Below, piece after piece: positions 46,096 through 57,509 of a stretch of 64,000 nt of DNA (its first letter is position 1; each line of letters opens with the position of its first letter). The notes under the pieces are model-generated. The model made no database searches, was not told where the DNA came from, and was given only the letters and a program-made list of their open reading frames with translations. The DNA is from Phellopilus nigrolimitatus (taxonomy: Eukaryota > Basidiomycota > Agaricomycetes > Hymenochaetales > Hymenochaetaceae). The position numbers were made by a program, and so were the translations under genes. The stretch spans positions 1 through 64,000 of the forward strand of contig JAJOHG010000076.1 of assembly GCA_021029095.1 (NCBI GenBank). The letters are read 5' to 3'.

Positions 46096-49000
46096 TCAAA
46101 GGTCCGATCCAACAGCATCCACGACATACAACACCTGCTGCGGCCTCACAAAGAGGCCTCTATACTCCGCGCTCGAAACGTCCGATACCGACGGCGACGC
46201 GCTACGGAAGCGCTTCTTGCGCTCGACGCTTAGCTGCTCACCCTCGCGCTTTGTGCCTTTCTGGGTGCCTGTGCCGAACCCACTGTTGTACATCCAGTCG
46301 ACGCCGCGGCGCCGGCGCATCGTTGCGCGGTCGCGGTCGTCGTCGCCCCACTCGGAGGCGGTCGCGCCGACCTCGAAATAGCGAATGCCGCCCCATGAAC
46401 CATCGTGCCACTGGCGGCCCTCGAGTTGTTCATCCGCCCACGTCTCTCCCACGGGGACCTCCACGCCGACCCATGGTCCTCGCTCGCCTTCGACTTCACC
46501 GATATAGCGTGCGTACGCACGAAACTTCTTCCGCTTCGAATTAATGATGCACGGGATCCCGATGTCAAGTGTCGCTCCACGCGGTTGTGGCCCGAGCACA
46601 ATCGTCGTCTCACCGGGGTCGCCCGCCAGGGGTCTTGTCCCGACCACACGCGCGAGCTTGATCGTATCATTTGATTCCTTCCGGCGCAGCGTTCCCCGTG
46701 TTGTGCTCGATCCAGTATCGCTCTGCACAAGCGAGCCTGGCCGTACAGGCCTATTGGAAGCTGTGACGGTGCCCGCGCGCGACTTCCCTTTCACCGTCAG
46801 TGTGCTACTCGTGTTCTCAGGCTCGTCCGGACGCACGCTCTCCTTCGACGGCATTTTCGGCAATGGCTTGTTCGGCGGCAGCGACTTGGTGGCTCTCTTC
46901 GTGGGCGTCGACGTATTCTCCTCTGCAGGAGGCGACTTCTTGATCGCCGGCCGCTTCGAGCTCGGAGTCGCCGACGCAGTGGAGCGCACTGAAGTCGAGG
47001 ATGGCGACCTTCGCACAACAAGCGTCTTGTTCCGGTCTGCAGTCGTTGTCGTGGATGTAGTTGAGGTCTTACGTACACGCGGCGCGCCCGCCGTTGCCGC
47101 TGACGTCGCGCTCGCCTCGGACAATCGTCGAGGACGACCCGCTACCGAAAGTACGGGTGCAGTAGCCCGCGGCGACCGCGAGGTCGATTTCCCACTCTGC
47201 GCCGAGACGTTCGACGCCGCTGATACTCTCCGAGAGCGTGCGGGGGACTCGCGCGCACTCTTGAACACAGACGACGCCTCGCTTTTACTCGATATTGTTG
47301 CAGATGAGGTCGCGGACGTCGGACGCGCATCTGGAAGCGGGGGACGGAGCGTCGACTGACCTGCGGCACTAGCACCGGCATTCCGGCGAATCGTCGACGC
47401 ATGCGAGCGTACGGAGGAGACTGATGCGGCGACAGACTTGGGCCGCTGCACACTAAGGACGGTCGGCTCGTGGACGCTCCGTAAGCTCGCAGAGTCGTTG
47501 TCTTTCGCAGGCGCGCGCAGAGTGCGCGTGCCACCAACAACGGGTCGGCGGGAGGATGCAGTAGATGCCGCTCGTTGCGCAAGCGAAGTTGTCGATCTGT
47601 TTGTGCTTTGGCTGAGACTCGCGCTCAGGCTCAAGCTGGGGATCTCCGCCTCGTTGGCATCAGTGTCAACGTCCATCGCAGACTGCGAGCTCGAGGAAGC
47701 CCTGTTAACATTCGGGCTAACGCTGCGTGCGGTGCTGGCAGCAAGCTTTGAGTCCGGGCGGGACTCTTTGCGCTCGCGCTCGGTCGCGGTTGTGCTCGCC
47801 GTGAGGCGGGATGACGCGCGGCTCGCGGTCGACGGGGCGATACTGCGAGTGACACTACGGACGGACGCGCCTGAGGAGGCGAAGGCGGGTGGGTTGCCAC
47901 GGTCGCTGCCGCGTGCCATGTTCTTGCTGAGGACGCTTGTGCGAAGCGAGAGCGTGCTGTCGCGTTCGGACACATCTTCGACCCTACTGAGCGTCGGGCG
48001 GAGACCGCTGCGCGTCGGTGGGCCTCGCGTGGGTGCGGAGGCGGGGCTGAGGAGGTCCTCCACGGGCTGGTCGATTTCTATCAATACCAAAATAGATTAA
48101 GTAACAAAACAAAACAAATAACCGCGGTAAAAGGAACTGACCATGGCTGATTTCCTTAACCGCCCAGCTTTCAAGTGCGTCGAAGCCGCTTTCCTGACGG
48201 ACACCCATCCAACGCCGGCGCAGCCAGCGAATAGTATCCATTCGCGCTTGCTCGACCTGCACGCGAATGTGGGATGTGCTCGACAGAAGCGTTTCGTTCG
48301 GCTCCGTGGGGTGCGGGCGGAGTAAAATCGACGAAACGAGGGCCTATATGGCACAATATATGAGTTTTGCGGGGAGATAAATAGAACGAGGTCCACACTC
48401 GCCTGGTAAAGCAAACCCGCGTTGGACTCTGTCATGCCCCTCCGCACGGCATCCATAACCCACTCGACGCGCTCGCCATCCTCGAACCTGCCTAGCCCAT
48501 CATTCTCCATAATATCCACCCAATCTTGCTCAGCGAAGCACTTCTCCGCATCGTTGCATAGCACCCCATCAATCGCTGCGCGCGCCGCCAAAACCATGTC
48601 GCGAACGGGCTCCGCCCACAAATCGCGCAGCGCGCCCAGACGATGCAGGGCGGCTTGCGCCGCGAACAGCAGGGAGAACACGTTCAGCGGGGTCGTGCGC
48701 TTCGCGAGGCCGCGCATGAGCCCGTCTTTCGTCTTCTGGGGCAGCGTCGAGAACTCCGCGGTGCACCAACCCTCTCCGAAGAGGCCTACGAGCGCGCGGC
48801 GGGCACCGCGTTCGAGGTAGGCGTTCTGCACGTCCGGGCGGACGGAGAAGAGCAACACGCGAGGGGCGCGGCGGGCGCACTGGCGGCAGCGGCAGCCGCC
48901 GGAGCCCCAGCGGCCGCCAGTAATGCGCTCGTACTCCGCGAATTCAAGGAAGGCATGGAAAAGCCCATGGAGCATCTCCTGAACGAGGCGCGCCTGGACC

Positions 49001-50053
49001 TCGTCGTGAAGGGACTGGAGCTGAAGGTAGTTTGCGGAGCAGAGGATTGCAAAGGCGGTGTCGAGGTCATATGACCGGTTCGAGAAGTTGACGGTGCCCG
49101 AGTAGAGGTAGCCGAGAGTAAAGTGCATTGCGGGCGGGGTGAATGGCGGGGACGGTAGTCGGACTCTTGCTGGCTCCCCGAGAGCAGGTGTGTTTTTGAG
49201 GCCGTAGGTGATGAGTTGGTCATAGAAATAAGGCGAACGCGTCACGAGAATGAAACGGTGTGACCAGAAAATAGCAGCAGTCTCTTCTTCAGACGAGCCG
49301 GACGCAGACTGGACTTCCCCAGTAAGCTCAATCTTAACGTCAGAGTAAAGGCGCGACCTCCACATAAAGACGAGGTCTTTGCGCAGCTTATCAATGCGCG
49401 TCTCGTCTGCGTCCGCGTCGCCCTCTGCAGCCTGCTCATTCGCGTCGAAGAGGAAGGCGAAGGCCTCGCCGAGGCCCTTGCCAGTGTAGAGATACTCGAG
49501 CTCATTGGCGAAGAGCGCGGGCTTGTGCGCGAGGGGGATGCGGGTGAGGGAGCCGATAACGGAGGGCGCAGGAGACGCGGAGCGGAAGTGGGAGGGCGAG
49601 CCGGAGCGGAGGGAAGCGGGGTACGAGAAGTCGACGCCGAGGTTGAGGGACAGTGCGGAGGTGGTGGGCATGGGGAGAGATGGCGTCGGGGATGCGGCGA
49701 AGGGTAGTGGGGACGCGACGGGAGCGGAACGGAAGGTGAAGTAGCGAGCCTGAAAGCTCGGCGGTGCGCGCGCATACACAATAGCTAGTAGTTGACAGTC
49801 AGCGGGCCAAAGATGGCTAGACACTAGTGGATGAGCGCTCGCCTTTATGACCCCAGACCTCCTCGACTTCGGCGTCGGCATCGCCGTCGTCCATGGCGTC
49901 ATCATCGACGAGGTCCCAGACGACGTCGGGAAAGCGGTCTTTTGAGCGATGAAAGAGCGCTTGTAGGTCGTCCTGCCATACGGAAGTCGAGTTCTTTGTG
50001 GCTTCGAGCAGGGCAGGCGGGCGCACAGGCGGCTGGGTCGGGATGGAGACCAT
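46096..50053 (-). CDS. BTB/POZ plus CAP-Gly domain protein
   Basis: One long gene links two domains not usually found together. Exon 1 (50053-49843) encodes VSIPTQPPVRPPALLEATK and an acidic stretch. Exon 2 (49784-48403) holds a BTB-like fold: YSDVKIELTGE, FWSHRFILVTRSPYFYDQL, FTLGYLYSGTVNF, DLDTAFAILCSANYLQL, with a Cys-rich loop (GSGGCRCRQCARR). Exon 3 gives ALVSSILLRPHPTEPNE. The last exon (48090 region to 46096) has about 400 Ser/Arg/Ala-rich residues, like microtubule-binding linkers, and then a CAP-Gly domain: GERGPWVGVEVPVG and HDGSWGGIRYFEV in place of GKNDGSVxGxRYF. The end reads VLYVVDAVGSDL. CAP-Gly domains bind EEVD/EEY tails of tubulin and EB proteins, so a microtubule plus-end role is likely; BTB would dimerise or recruit Cul3. 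Two introns use GC donors. Confidence 0.85.
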
Positions 50054-50545
50054 GATTCACGGCAACAGACGAGATAGAAAGAAAAAAGAAAAGAAAAGAA
50101 AAGCAGAGAAAACCCGGGGAAAAAAGCAGATGATCCGTTCCGAGCAGAAAGCAAAACACAGCAGCAGCAGCAAGGGTATATTCTTCTACGCACGTCACAC
50201 GCGTCGTCGTCGTTCGTCGCTCGTGGTCGGCGTTGTCGAGGAACGAATCAATCAACCTCAGCCACGCCCTGTAACATCTCCGTGTGTCACGCTGACAAGC
50301 CACTCAGTTATTTCTATTTTTACTTCAAAAGAATAGTTTGTTCTGATGAGGTCTGTTTTATTTCATCGAATCTGAAATACGTATTGTCCTATGTTCCAGA
50401 CGCAGAAAAAAAAATAGAGAAAATTTGAAAGCATACATGCACTTTGACTTAGTCAATACTTGCTTATGGTTGCTCGTGACAGACGTGTCACACGCTCTAA
50501 AGCCAAAAAAAAAAGGTTCTGGAACTAAATTAAATAGAGCTTGTT
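50054..50545. promoter_or_regulatory. Bidirectional promoter of the BTB/CAP-Gly gene and NOC4
   Basis: This 492-bp gap separates divergent start codons. It contains a short CAG run near 50160 and A-rich tracts (50400-50415, 50505-50515). No gene lies in it. Confidence 0.55.
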
Positions 50546-52815
50546 ATGGCTCCGCCGTCCAAGAAACAAAAGACAGGCTCGAGCAGCGCAAAAGTCGCCG
50601 TCGGCGCATACCGTCGTCGTCCTCGAGGCCGAGCTCACCGCCGCCCTCGCCTCCAACGCGTCGCTCAACCCGCTCGCCGACCTCCTCCACATCGCCTCCT
50701 CCACTTCCGACCCGAACGTCGCCCTCAAGGCCATCTTCGCCCTCTACCGCCTTTTCACCCTCTGCGCCCAGAAAGGTCTCCTAAGTGCGGGCGCAAGTGC
50801 AGATGCAGATAGGCGGCGACGACAAAGACGCACAGCAGCAGCCCGCCCGAAAAGCCGTCCGCGCCTGGGTCGCCGCCCGCCTCGACGCCTTTGCCGACTT
50901 GCTCTGCGCGCTGCTCAAGGACGACGAGAAGACTTTACGGGTACGCTCTCCCCCTTCCTTCTGGTTTTCATTTACTTATTAATAAGTGTCATTTCTCCTA
51001 GACCTCATCCTTAAAGATCCTCTTTTCCCTCCTCCGCCAGCTCTCCTCTGTCATCCCCGCACCAAGCTCAGCGGCTACCTCCTCGTCCTCAGCTGCACCC
51101 CTTCGCTTCGACGTCCCCTTTTTCATCAAGATTGTCAAGGCACTCCTCATCTGCCCCCCGTCCTCGCGCACTACATCAAAATCCCCGAAAAGCGTAAACG
51201 CCGACGGCATCCTCGACCCCGACGTGTGCGACCTATTCCTCAACTCCTCGCTCAACCCATATGCCGACATTCGATGGTTCTTCCTCCGCGAGTCTGCGTG
51301 AGTTCAGCTTTTTCTTATTATATCCTTACCTCTCTCAAGTTGCCGAATCAATGTTTTGTAGCGCCCTCCTAGAATCCCCTGCCCTTGTCTCGGCACACCC
51401 GGCTATGCCCGCCAATGCGCTTTCCATCCTTGAGAAACTTTCAGGCATGCCACCGGCCGTCTGTGCCTCCTCTGAAACCGCCCCAAAACAATTTCAATTT
51501 TGGATCGAGCAACTCGACGCAAAACCACGCAAAAGCAAACGGAAGCCGATGTCCTCTTCCGCCTCCTCAGAAAACTCCGATGCTGACGCCGACGCCGAGG
51601 CTGAGGCTGAAGCAGACGATTGGCGCGCTTTCTTCGAGGACCCCAAGCCTTCCAAAAAGAAAGAAAAAGGCCGGCGGCTGCACACCCTCAGCGTGCATGC
51701 TCAGCTGCACACGCCCGCCGCGCACCGCGCGGTCTTCACGCGATGCTGGCTCGCGCTCTTGCCTCTACTCTCTGCAGGGATGCTCGACGAGAAGGCCACA
51801 GCAGAAGACGAGGAGCACCTCGCGCTCGTCGCACGCGCGCTCACCGTGCTCCATCACGGTGTCCTCCCTCACCTCACGCGAGCCGTTCTCATCATGGATT
51901 GGGTTTCTGGATGCGTCGACCATGGTGCGATCTTTTTCTCGGTCCTGTTTTTCCTTTCCTCTTTCACTCATGACATTGTCAAGGCGGGAACGTCGGCCTC
52001 CTCGCACTCAATGCGCTTTTCGTGCTCATGCGGGAGTACAATCTGTGCGTCATCCACCTTCTTTCTTCAAAAAAAGAATAAATATCTCTGACTCCCATTC
52101 ATCCGCAGCGACTACCCGCAGTTTTACACTCGCCTATACGCCTTCCTCGACCGGGATGTGCTGCACCTGCGGCACCGTGCGCGCTTCTTCCGCCTCACCG
52201 AGCTCTTCCTCAGCTCCAGCCACCTTCCCGCAACGCTGCTTGCATCCTTCGTGAAGCGCCTCGCACGCCTCTCGCTTAGCGCGCCCCCCGCCGCGATCAT
52301 CATGGCTATTCCGTTCACATACAACGTCCTCAAGCGGCACCCCGCACTCATGGTCATGATCCACCGCGACGCCGACGTCGAATCCTCTGCAGAAGAAGAC
52401 GATGCCTTCGACCCATCCGAGCCGAACCCGACGCAGACCGGCGCATTGCGGTCCTCGCTCTGGGAGCTTGCCACACATCGGCAGCATTACCACGGCGCGG
52501 TCGCGACGCTAGCGCGCGTTTTTGAGGAGGCGTTCACACGCCCAGGGTACGCAATGGAGGACTTCCTCGACCACACATACGCTACGGTGAGCCTGCCTTT
52601 TCCTCTTTTCCCCTCCCTTCTTCTCTCTTTCTGGAACGTGAAAACTGACCGCGGACTAGCTCTTCGAGACTGAGGCGAACCGTAAGATCCGGAAGGACCC
52701 GCCGGTCATCGAGTTGGGGATGGTCCAGCCGATGATGGTACGAGCGCGGGGAAACGAAGACGCAAATGCGGGGGTACAGACGGACATCGTAGGTACGATG
52801 TGGGTCTTTGGGTAG
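50546..52815 (+). CDS. NOC4: NOC4, nucleolar complex protein for 40S ribosome assembly
   Basis: Noc4 partners Nop14 in the nucleolus for small-subunit maturation. The start APPSKKQKTGSSSAK is basic. The helical body reads LEAELTAALASNASLNPLAD, LKAIFALYRLFTL, AWVAARLDAFADLLCALLKD, then after a 50-bp intron SSLKILFSLLRQLSSVIP and YADIRWFFLRES. The later exons carry the CBF/Mak21-type domain: LLPLLSAGMLDEKA, DYPQFYTRLYAFLDRDVLHL, RARFFRLTELFLSSSHLPAT, IPFTYNVLKRHPALM and, in the last exon, RKIRKDPPVIELGM. It stops at TAG 52813-52815. Two frame changes in the first exon (near 50595-50615 and near 50790-50805) are not explained by introns I can see. They may be assembly indels. An acidic Asp/Ala/Glu insert (51585-51625) precedes the conserved domain. 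Confidence 0.88.
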
Positions 52816-53342
52816 TTTAAACTAGGTTCCAAATTGTATAGACGGGGACATTGTCCAGAATCGCCCAAGGAGTATGTACATGTCATGCATACCGAGTTTG
52901 CTCATTTGGTATGGAAAGATGAAAATGTCAGCACGGATTTAAGACATCGCAGTTGGTGAAAAAACAAAAAGCAAGTCATATGTAAATCATACAGCATTTC
53001 GTCTTTTCGACTCCTGCAACGTTGCTGGGCTGCGAAGTACATGCCTGCCAAAAGGAGTAACACAGCTGTGGCTCGATCACGTGAGAACAATAGACGACGC
53101 GACTCGAGTCACTCACAACGCGTCTCTCAGCCACTATCATCTCTCAGCCACGATCCAAGCCACGTTCCCCAGCCACAGCGCTTTGACACTTTGACACTAC
53201 ATAAGCCGCGCGCACCTTCAGTTGGTAAGTTGTCCCTCCTTACCTGAACACCACGATCTCAGACGAAATGTCACCTCTCCACAGCCCTGTTAGACTTAGT
53301 CGAAGCGCTGCTGCGCTACTCGGTTCGACGCAGGAGGCCAAT
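52816..53342 (+). promoter_or_regulatory. Upstream region of FunK1 copy 3 with shared CACGTG element
   Basis: GTGGCTCGATCACGTGAG at 53068-53085 is followed by AACAATAGACGACGCGAC. The next ~150 bp match the leaders of copies 1 and 2 (for example CTTTGACACTTTGACACTAC, also upstream of copy 2). The 250 bp before the element are the 3' flank of NOC4. Confidence 0.6.
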
Positions 53343-56300
53343 ATGAACTTCACCACATATGCGGACATCAAGAGGGACGAACATTTCCACGAGAAATATC
53401 TACGCGTTGATGAGTCCATGGTCGACTCGTCAGATGACTTTAACACTTTCTTCAACGAGAACATAGACCGTATGACGGCTGTGCTGGCCCACGATGACGC
53501 GAAAAAGGTCAAACAATCTCGTGCGACGTCGGTCGCTCCGCCACATGCAGACGAGTCTTCATCCAGCCGCCTTTCAGCAAGTGGTATGTCCCCGTCTTGG
53601 TATCTGCCAAATAGTCTTCTGCTAATATAATGGCTTCAGATGGCCGACCCACGAGAACTTCGATACAATCTGTAGGTGGTCATCGCGCGAGTGGTTCGAT
53701 ATCCTCTGCTGCCGGGCCATCCGAAGGTGTACCCGGGATAGCGACTGGTCAAGCCCCATTCAGTTCCGTGCTAGAACACGATCTATACCAACCGCTCATG
53801 AAGATCCTCACCCGCGTGAGCATTCATGTCGCCCGTAAAAGGGGCATCCGCAACGACGGTGAGTAACTCGCATCTATATCTGCTGCCGCCTTTCCCATAG
53901 CTCCCCGAAACTCATATCTTTGTACAGGTCTCTGCATACTGTTTCAGTCGAGTCATTCGCACCCGTTGGATGACGGTATGGGAAACAAGAAGAAATACCA
54001 TGCTAAGAAACCGGATCTGGTCGCTGTGTGGAAACCGTTGAGCAAATGCGAGGCTCTTATTGGCGAGGCGACTAATAAGGCTCCTGCGTCCCAAAGCTGG
54101 AAGATGACTGAGATCGTTTCCCTCCTCGAGGTCAAGCTTAAACATGCTGAGCTACCTAACCAACTGGGTGCGTATGCGAGCGACTTGCCCCGCGGACGAC
54201 CCGACATCGCTGGGCTTCTCCTTATGACGTGCACTGCAGAAGTATTCCGCTTCTGTTGGTCCGACGCGTCGCGTTTTGTACATTCGAGTCAATATGAGTG
54301 GAAAGAAAACGTCCATCTCTTGTTTTACTTCTTGCACACGCTCTATGACGCCGTCGACGACCTGCCACAGCTCGACACCACCATACAGTTACCTGAAGGA
54401 GGAAAAAAACAAACCTACCTGGATCGTCAAGACCGCAGACGGCGAATTGGAGGCGGTCTGGCTGTTTTCGACACTTGCTTGGGGAAAGCAGACATGGATT
54501 CTTCAGGGTCCCTCCTACATCATCAAGGACCTATGGCGGGACAATAAAAGGCGTTTCACCGAAGGCGCTGTACTTGCAGAAAATACACGAGAAAGGCTTC
54601 GTTCCTGGCGTCGTCCGTCTACGTAGCTACGAGGAAGTGGAAGTAACGAAAGCCGACGGATCCTCTCTAAAGTTAGAGACTTCGAAGAAGCACTCCAAAG
54701 TAATTTTCTGTGGGGATTCGAAATTGGGAAAATGGCAGTACAGAGACGTGGAAGATCCAGACAAGGAAGATGCCTCGAACAGCGAGACAAGACAAATTGG
54801 AGATGAAGCTGTCGCACACGACGGAGGCAACGTGGAAGATAGCGGCTCCACTATGGAGAGCGCTCAACCACATCAGGAGGAGATAGAATGTAAGGAGGCA
54901 GACGGCGACTTCAGAGCCGGGGATGCGCCTGATGTCGACTCCACTGTGGAGAGCACTCAACCACACCAGGAAGAGATAGAATGTATGGAGGCAGTCGGCG
55001 ACGTTACAGCTGAAGATGCGCCTGACGATGACGAGCCGGCGATGGAAGACGACAATGCCAACAAAGTGTACGAGAAAAAGATCCGTCAGAGAGTTAAGAC
55101 CAGGGCCATTCTAGATAGCTATGGGGACGCGCTGGAGGAATGCACGTCACTTCTGCAATTGCTGAAGATCGGCTTCGACATCGTCCACAGTAAGTGGTTT
55201 CTTTTCTCCCGGTCTGAATCTACGCAAGCTCACTGTTCCTTCGATTTTCAGCCCATCAATTCTGCGTGATGAATCGCAAATCGTTACATCGCGACATCAG
55301 TAAGAGCAACGTCATCATCAATCCGAAGCACAATAAACACCCTGAGGAGAAGCAGAATAGCGAGGTCGGGAAGTACATCGAACAGGTATTGGATCCTTCC
55401 CGGTGCGTCATGTTCATCCACTTTGACACGTTCAAGCTTACTCAGACGGCATTGTCTTACAGCACGGATGTAAAGGAAATTGTTATGTTGATCGACTGGG
55501 ATAACGCAGCACTACTCGATGCAAATCGAAAGGTCCTTTGACAGACAGAACGGTACGTAATATCTTTCCCTGGCTCCAAGCTCATTGCTAACGTTCCATA
55601 GGGGACTCCGATGTATATCGCTAGAGCCGTTAGCGTCGGCGAGTTCTACTTCTCTGAGGCACATAAAAGAGCAAAGTTTCCTGAAATTTCCAAGGAAGCG
55701 AAAGCACTGTATATCGGTGCATACGACCAGGAGAGATACAACTATTACATCTATGAAATCAACAACTCACCTTACGTTGTCGAGCCTAAAGAGGATAGTG
55801 CCATTCGAGCACCTCCCATATCTTGATATGGAATCAGTCTTTTGGCTCTTCGCGTACCTTCTGTGCCGCGCATGCGTAGGTAACGACGACAAACCGACCG
55901 AGCAGTACAAGAAATTCATGGAGACGATGGAAAGACACAACCCTGGAGAGCCTGGTCCTGACTCCAGAGGCATTATTCATGAGCGAAACCAGTGTCAATG
56001 ACTGGAAAACCCGGCTTCACCCAAAGCTTCGACTCGTCGCCAGGATGCTGCACAGGATGGCTGAGTACTTGAGGGTACAATGGGCATACTGGAAGAAATA
56101 TATCCCCGAGGATCATGCACACGAAATGATGGTGAGATTATTCCTGGATGAAATCGTTCACGTGGAGAAGCAGGGGGACGTGACTATCAACCTGAAGAGA
56201 GCACGTCGGTTCCCGAATCCTGAAAATGGGATTCGATCTCCTTCGAAGAGGTCACGTCTCAACGATGGCACAACGCAAGAAACCGTCCCAGGACTGCCTA

Positions 56301-56464
56301 GAGCATCGATACACAGCCTTAGAGAAACTATTACTGGGACCCGCGAATCTGAGAGCGGCGCAGACGTATTCGGGCCCAAGCAGTCAAACGATAATATTGG
56401 ACCTGTCGGCGCTCAGGCTCAATCTCGTTCGTCCGTCGGAGAAAAGCGCCGCAGGGAGGATTAG
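53343..56464 (+). pseudogene. FunK1-type fungal protein kinase, copy 3 (multiple frameshifts)
   Basis: The gene body is full length, starting NFTTYADIKRDEHFHEKYL at 53343 and ending GEKRRRED at 56464, but it is broken. Against copy 2 I see an extra base near 54390 (TTACCTGAAGG for TTATTGAAGG), another near 54570 (GTACTTGCAGAAAA for GTACTCAAGAAAA), a missing base near 55525 (GATGCAAATCG for GATGATAAATCG) causing TGA, a changed length near 55780 shared with copy 1, and an extra base near 55975. HRDISKSN and LIDWDNAALL remain readable. The acidic linker contains a 31-residue direct repeat (54844-54936 and 54937 onward) around QPHQEEIEC. If the indels are real, no kinase is made; if some are assembly errors, it could be active. 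Confidence 0.78.
54844..55030 (+). repeat. 93-bp in-frame tandem repeat in kinase copy 3 linker
   Basis: Two adjacent units encode versions of STMESAQPHQEEIEC. Copy 1 has only one unit at the matching place (20243-20335), and copy 2 has one degenerate unit. The repeat is a recent expansion in the disordered acidic linker. Confidence 0.75.
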
Positions 56465-57509
56465 CGGTGTCTAATAGAGCTGGGTATGATTTTTTTTTTC
56501 GGCCATATGCATTTTATTTCAACGGATGAATACCTATCTTGAATCAACTTTCTTCCATTTGCTTGCATTCTACTGTGATTAGAGTTAAAATTTTATTTTA
56601 TATACGGAACGGGAAGGTCTGCCTGCCGACTTGGTCGAAGTTTGGATTCTTTTCTTCTCAGTTCGCTCTTTACCTGTGTTTCCAGATTATATCGACGACA
56701 GCCAACAACCAAATTTCATCCTATTCTTTTTAGTCCAAATGATCTGCCCAGCGAGAGAACCTCCTGCTCGAACGGAACATACAGAAACACATATAGAGAG
56801 AGAGAGAAGGCAACTTCCCTCTTTGGTGTCCTCTTGAAACGCTGGAAGCGGCAAGTTCATTCCAGTGTATTACTAAAGGTATTAGTCACGTGCGGAGAGT
56901 AGTCACAGAGTCCTTGCTGATAAATCTTCGATTGTGGTCTCACCCGGTAGAGTCTACGTACTTGCCAGCTGAAGCTCGCATACATGCATGCGTACTATTG
57001 TTAAATTATTTATATGCACCCGTAAAATCACCTTGCAAAAGAAAAACATAAAAGACCGAAAACGAACGAAGTTCAGAAACATATCGCTTTTTGCATTCTT
57101 ACTGTATAAGAGCGCGACCGAAGTCCAGAAACGCTCTGTTAGGCGCTTACAAAAAGTGCGTGATTATTGCACGGACCAACGGCTTCAAGAATCACAATGA
57201 ATATACACGAAGAGGGAATAAAGTACATTGGCTCTTTTGCCGGGCAAGAATGTGTATTCCGAGATAAAAATACAGTCGAGAATATAAAAGGGGATATATA
57301 CTGTAGAATGGCATGAGCATCGTGCAAGCATTTGTAGTTTATGCTGATTTTAGCCGACCCCACGAGAAAGTACTATGGGCGCAGTACGAGATTATGTTGT
57401 CATATGATAGGAGAAACTAACAAAGGCCAAGAGGACAAGGTCGCCATCCTGGTAAATACAGTAGATCGTCCGCTCAATTTGGCGAGAAGGGTTCTTAGCA
57501 ACCTACCTT
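56465..57509. other. 3' flank of FunK1 copy 3 and intergenic DNA
   Basis: The part 56600-56850 matches the flank of copy 2 (42190-42430, other strand). The rest holds no recognisable gene. An E-box CACGTG lies near 56886. Confidence 0.55.

Noticed and set aside
46544..47359. A 271-codon plus-strand open frame
   Set aside because: It is antisense to the Ser/Arg-rich linker of the BTB/CAP-Gly protein, low complexity, with no motif.
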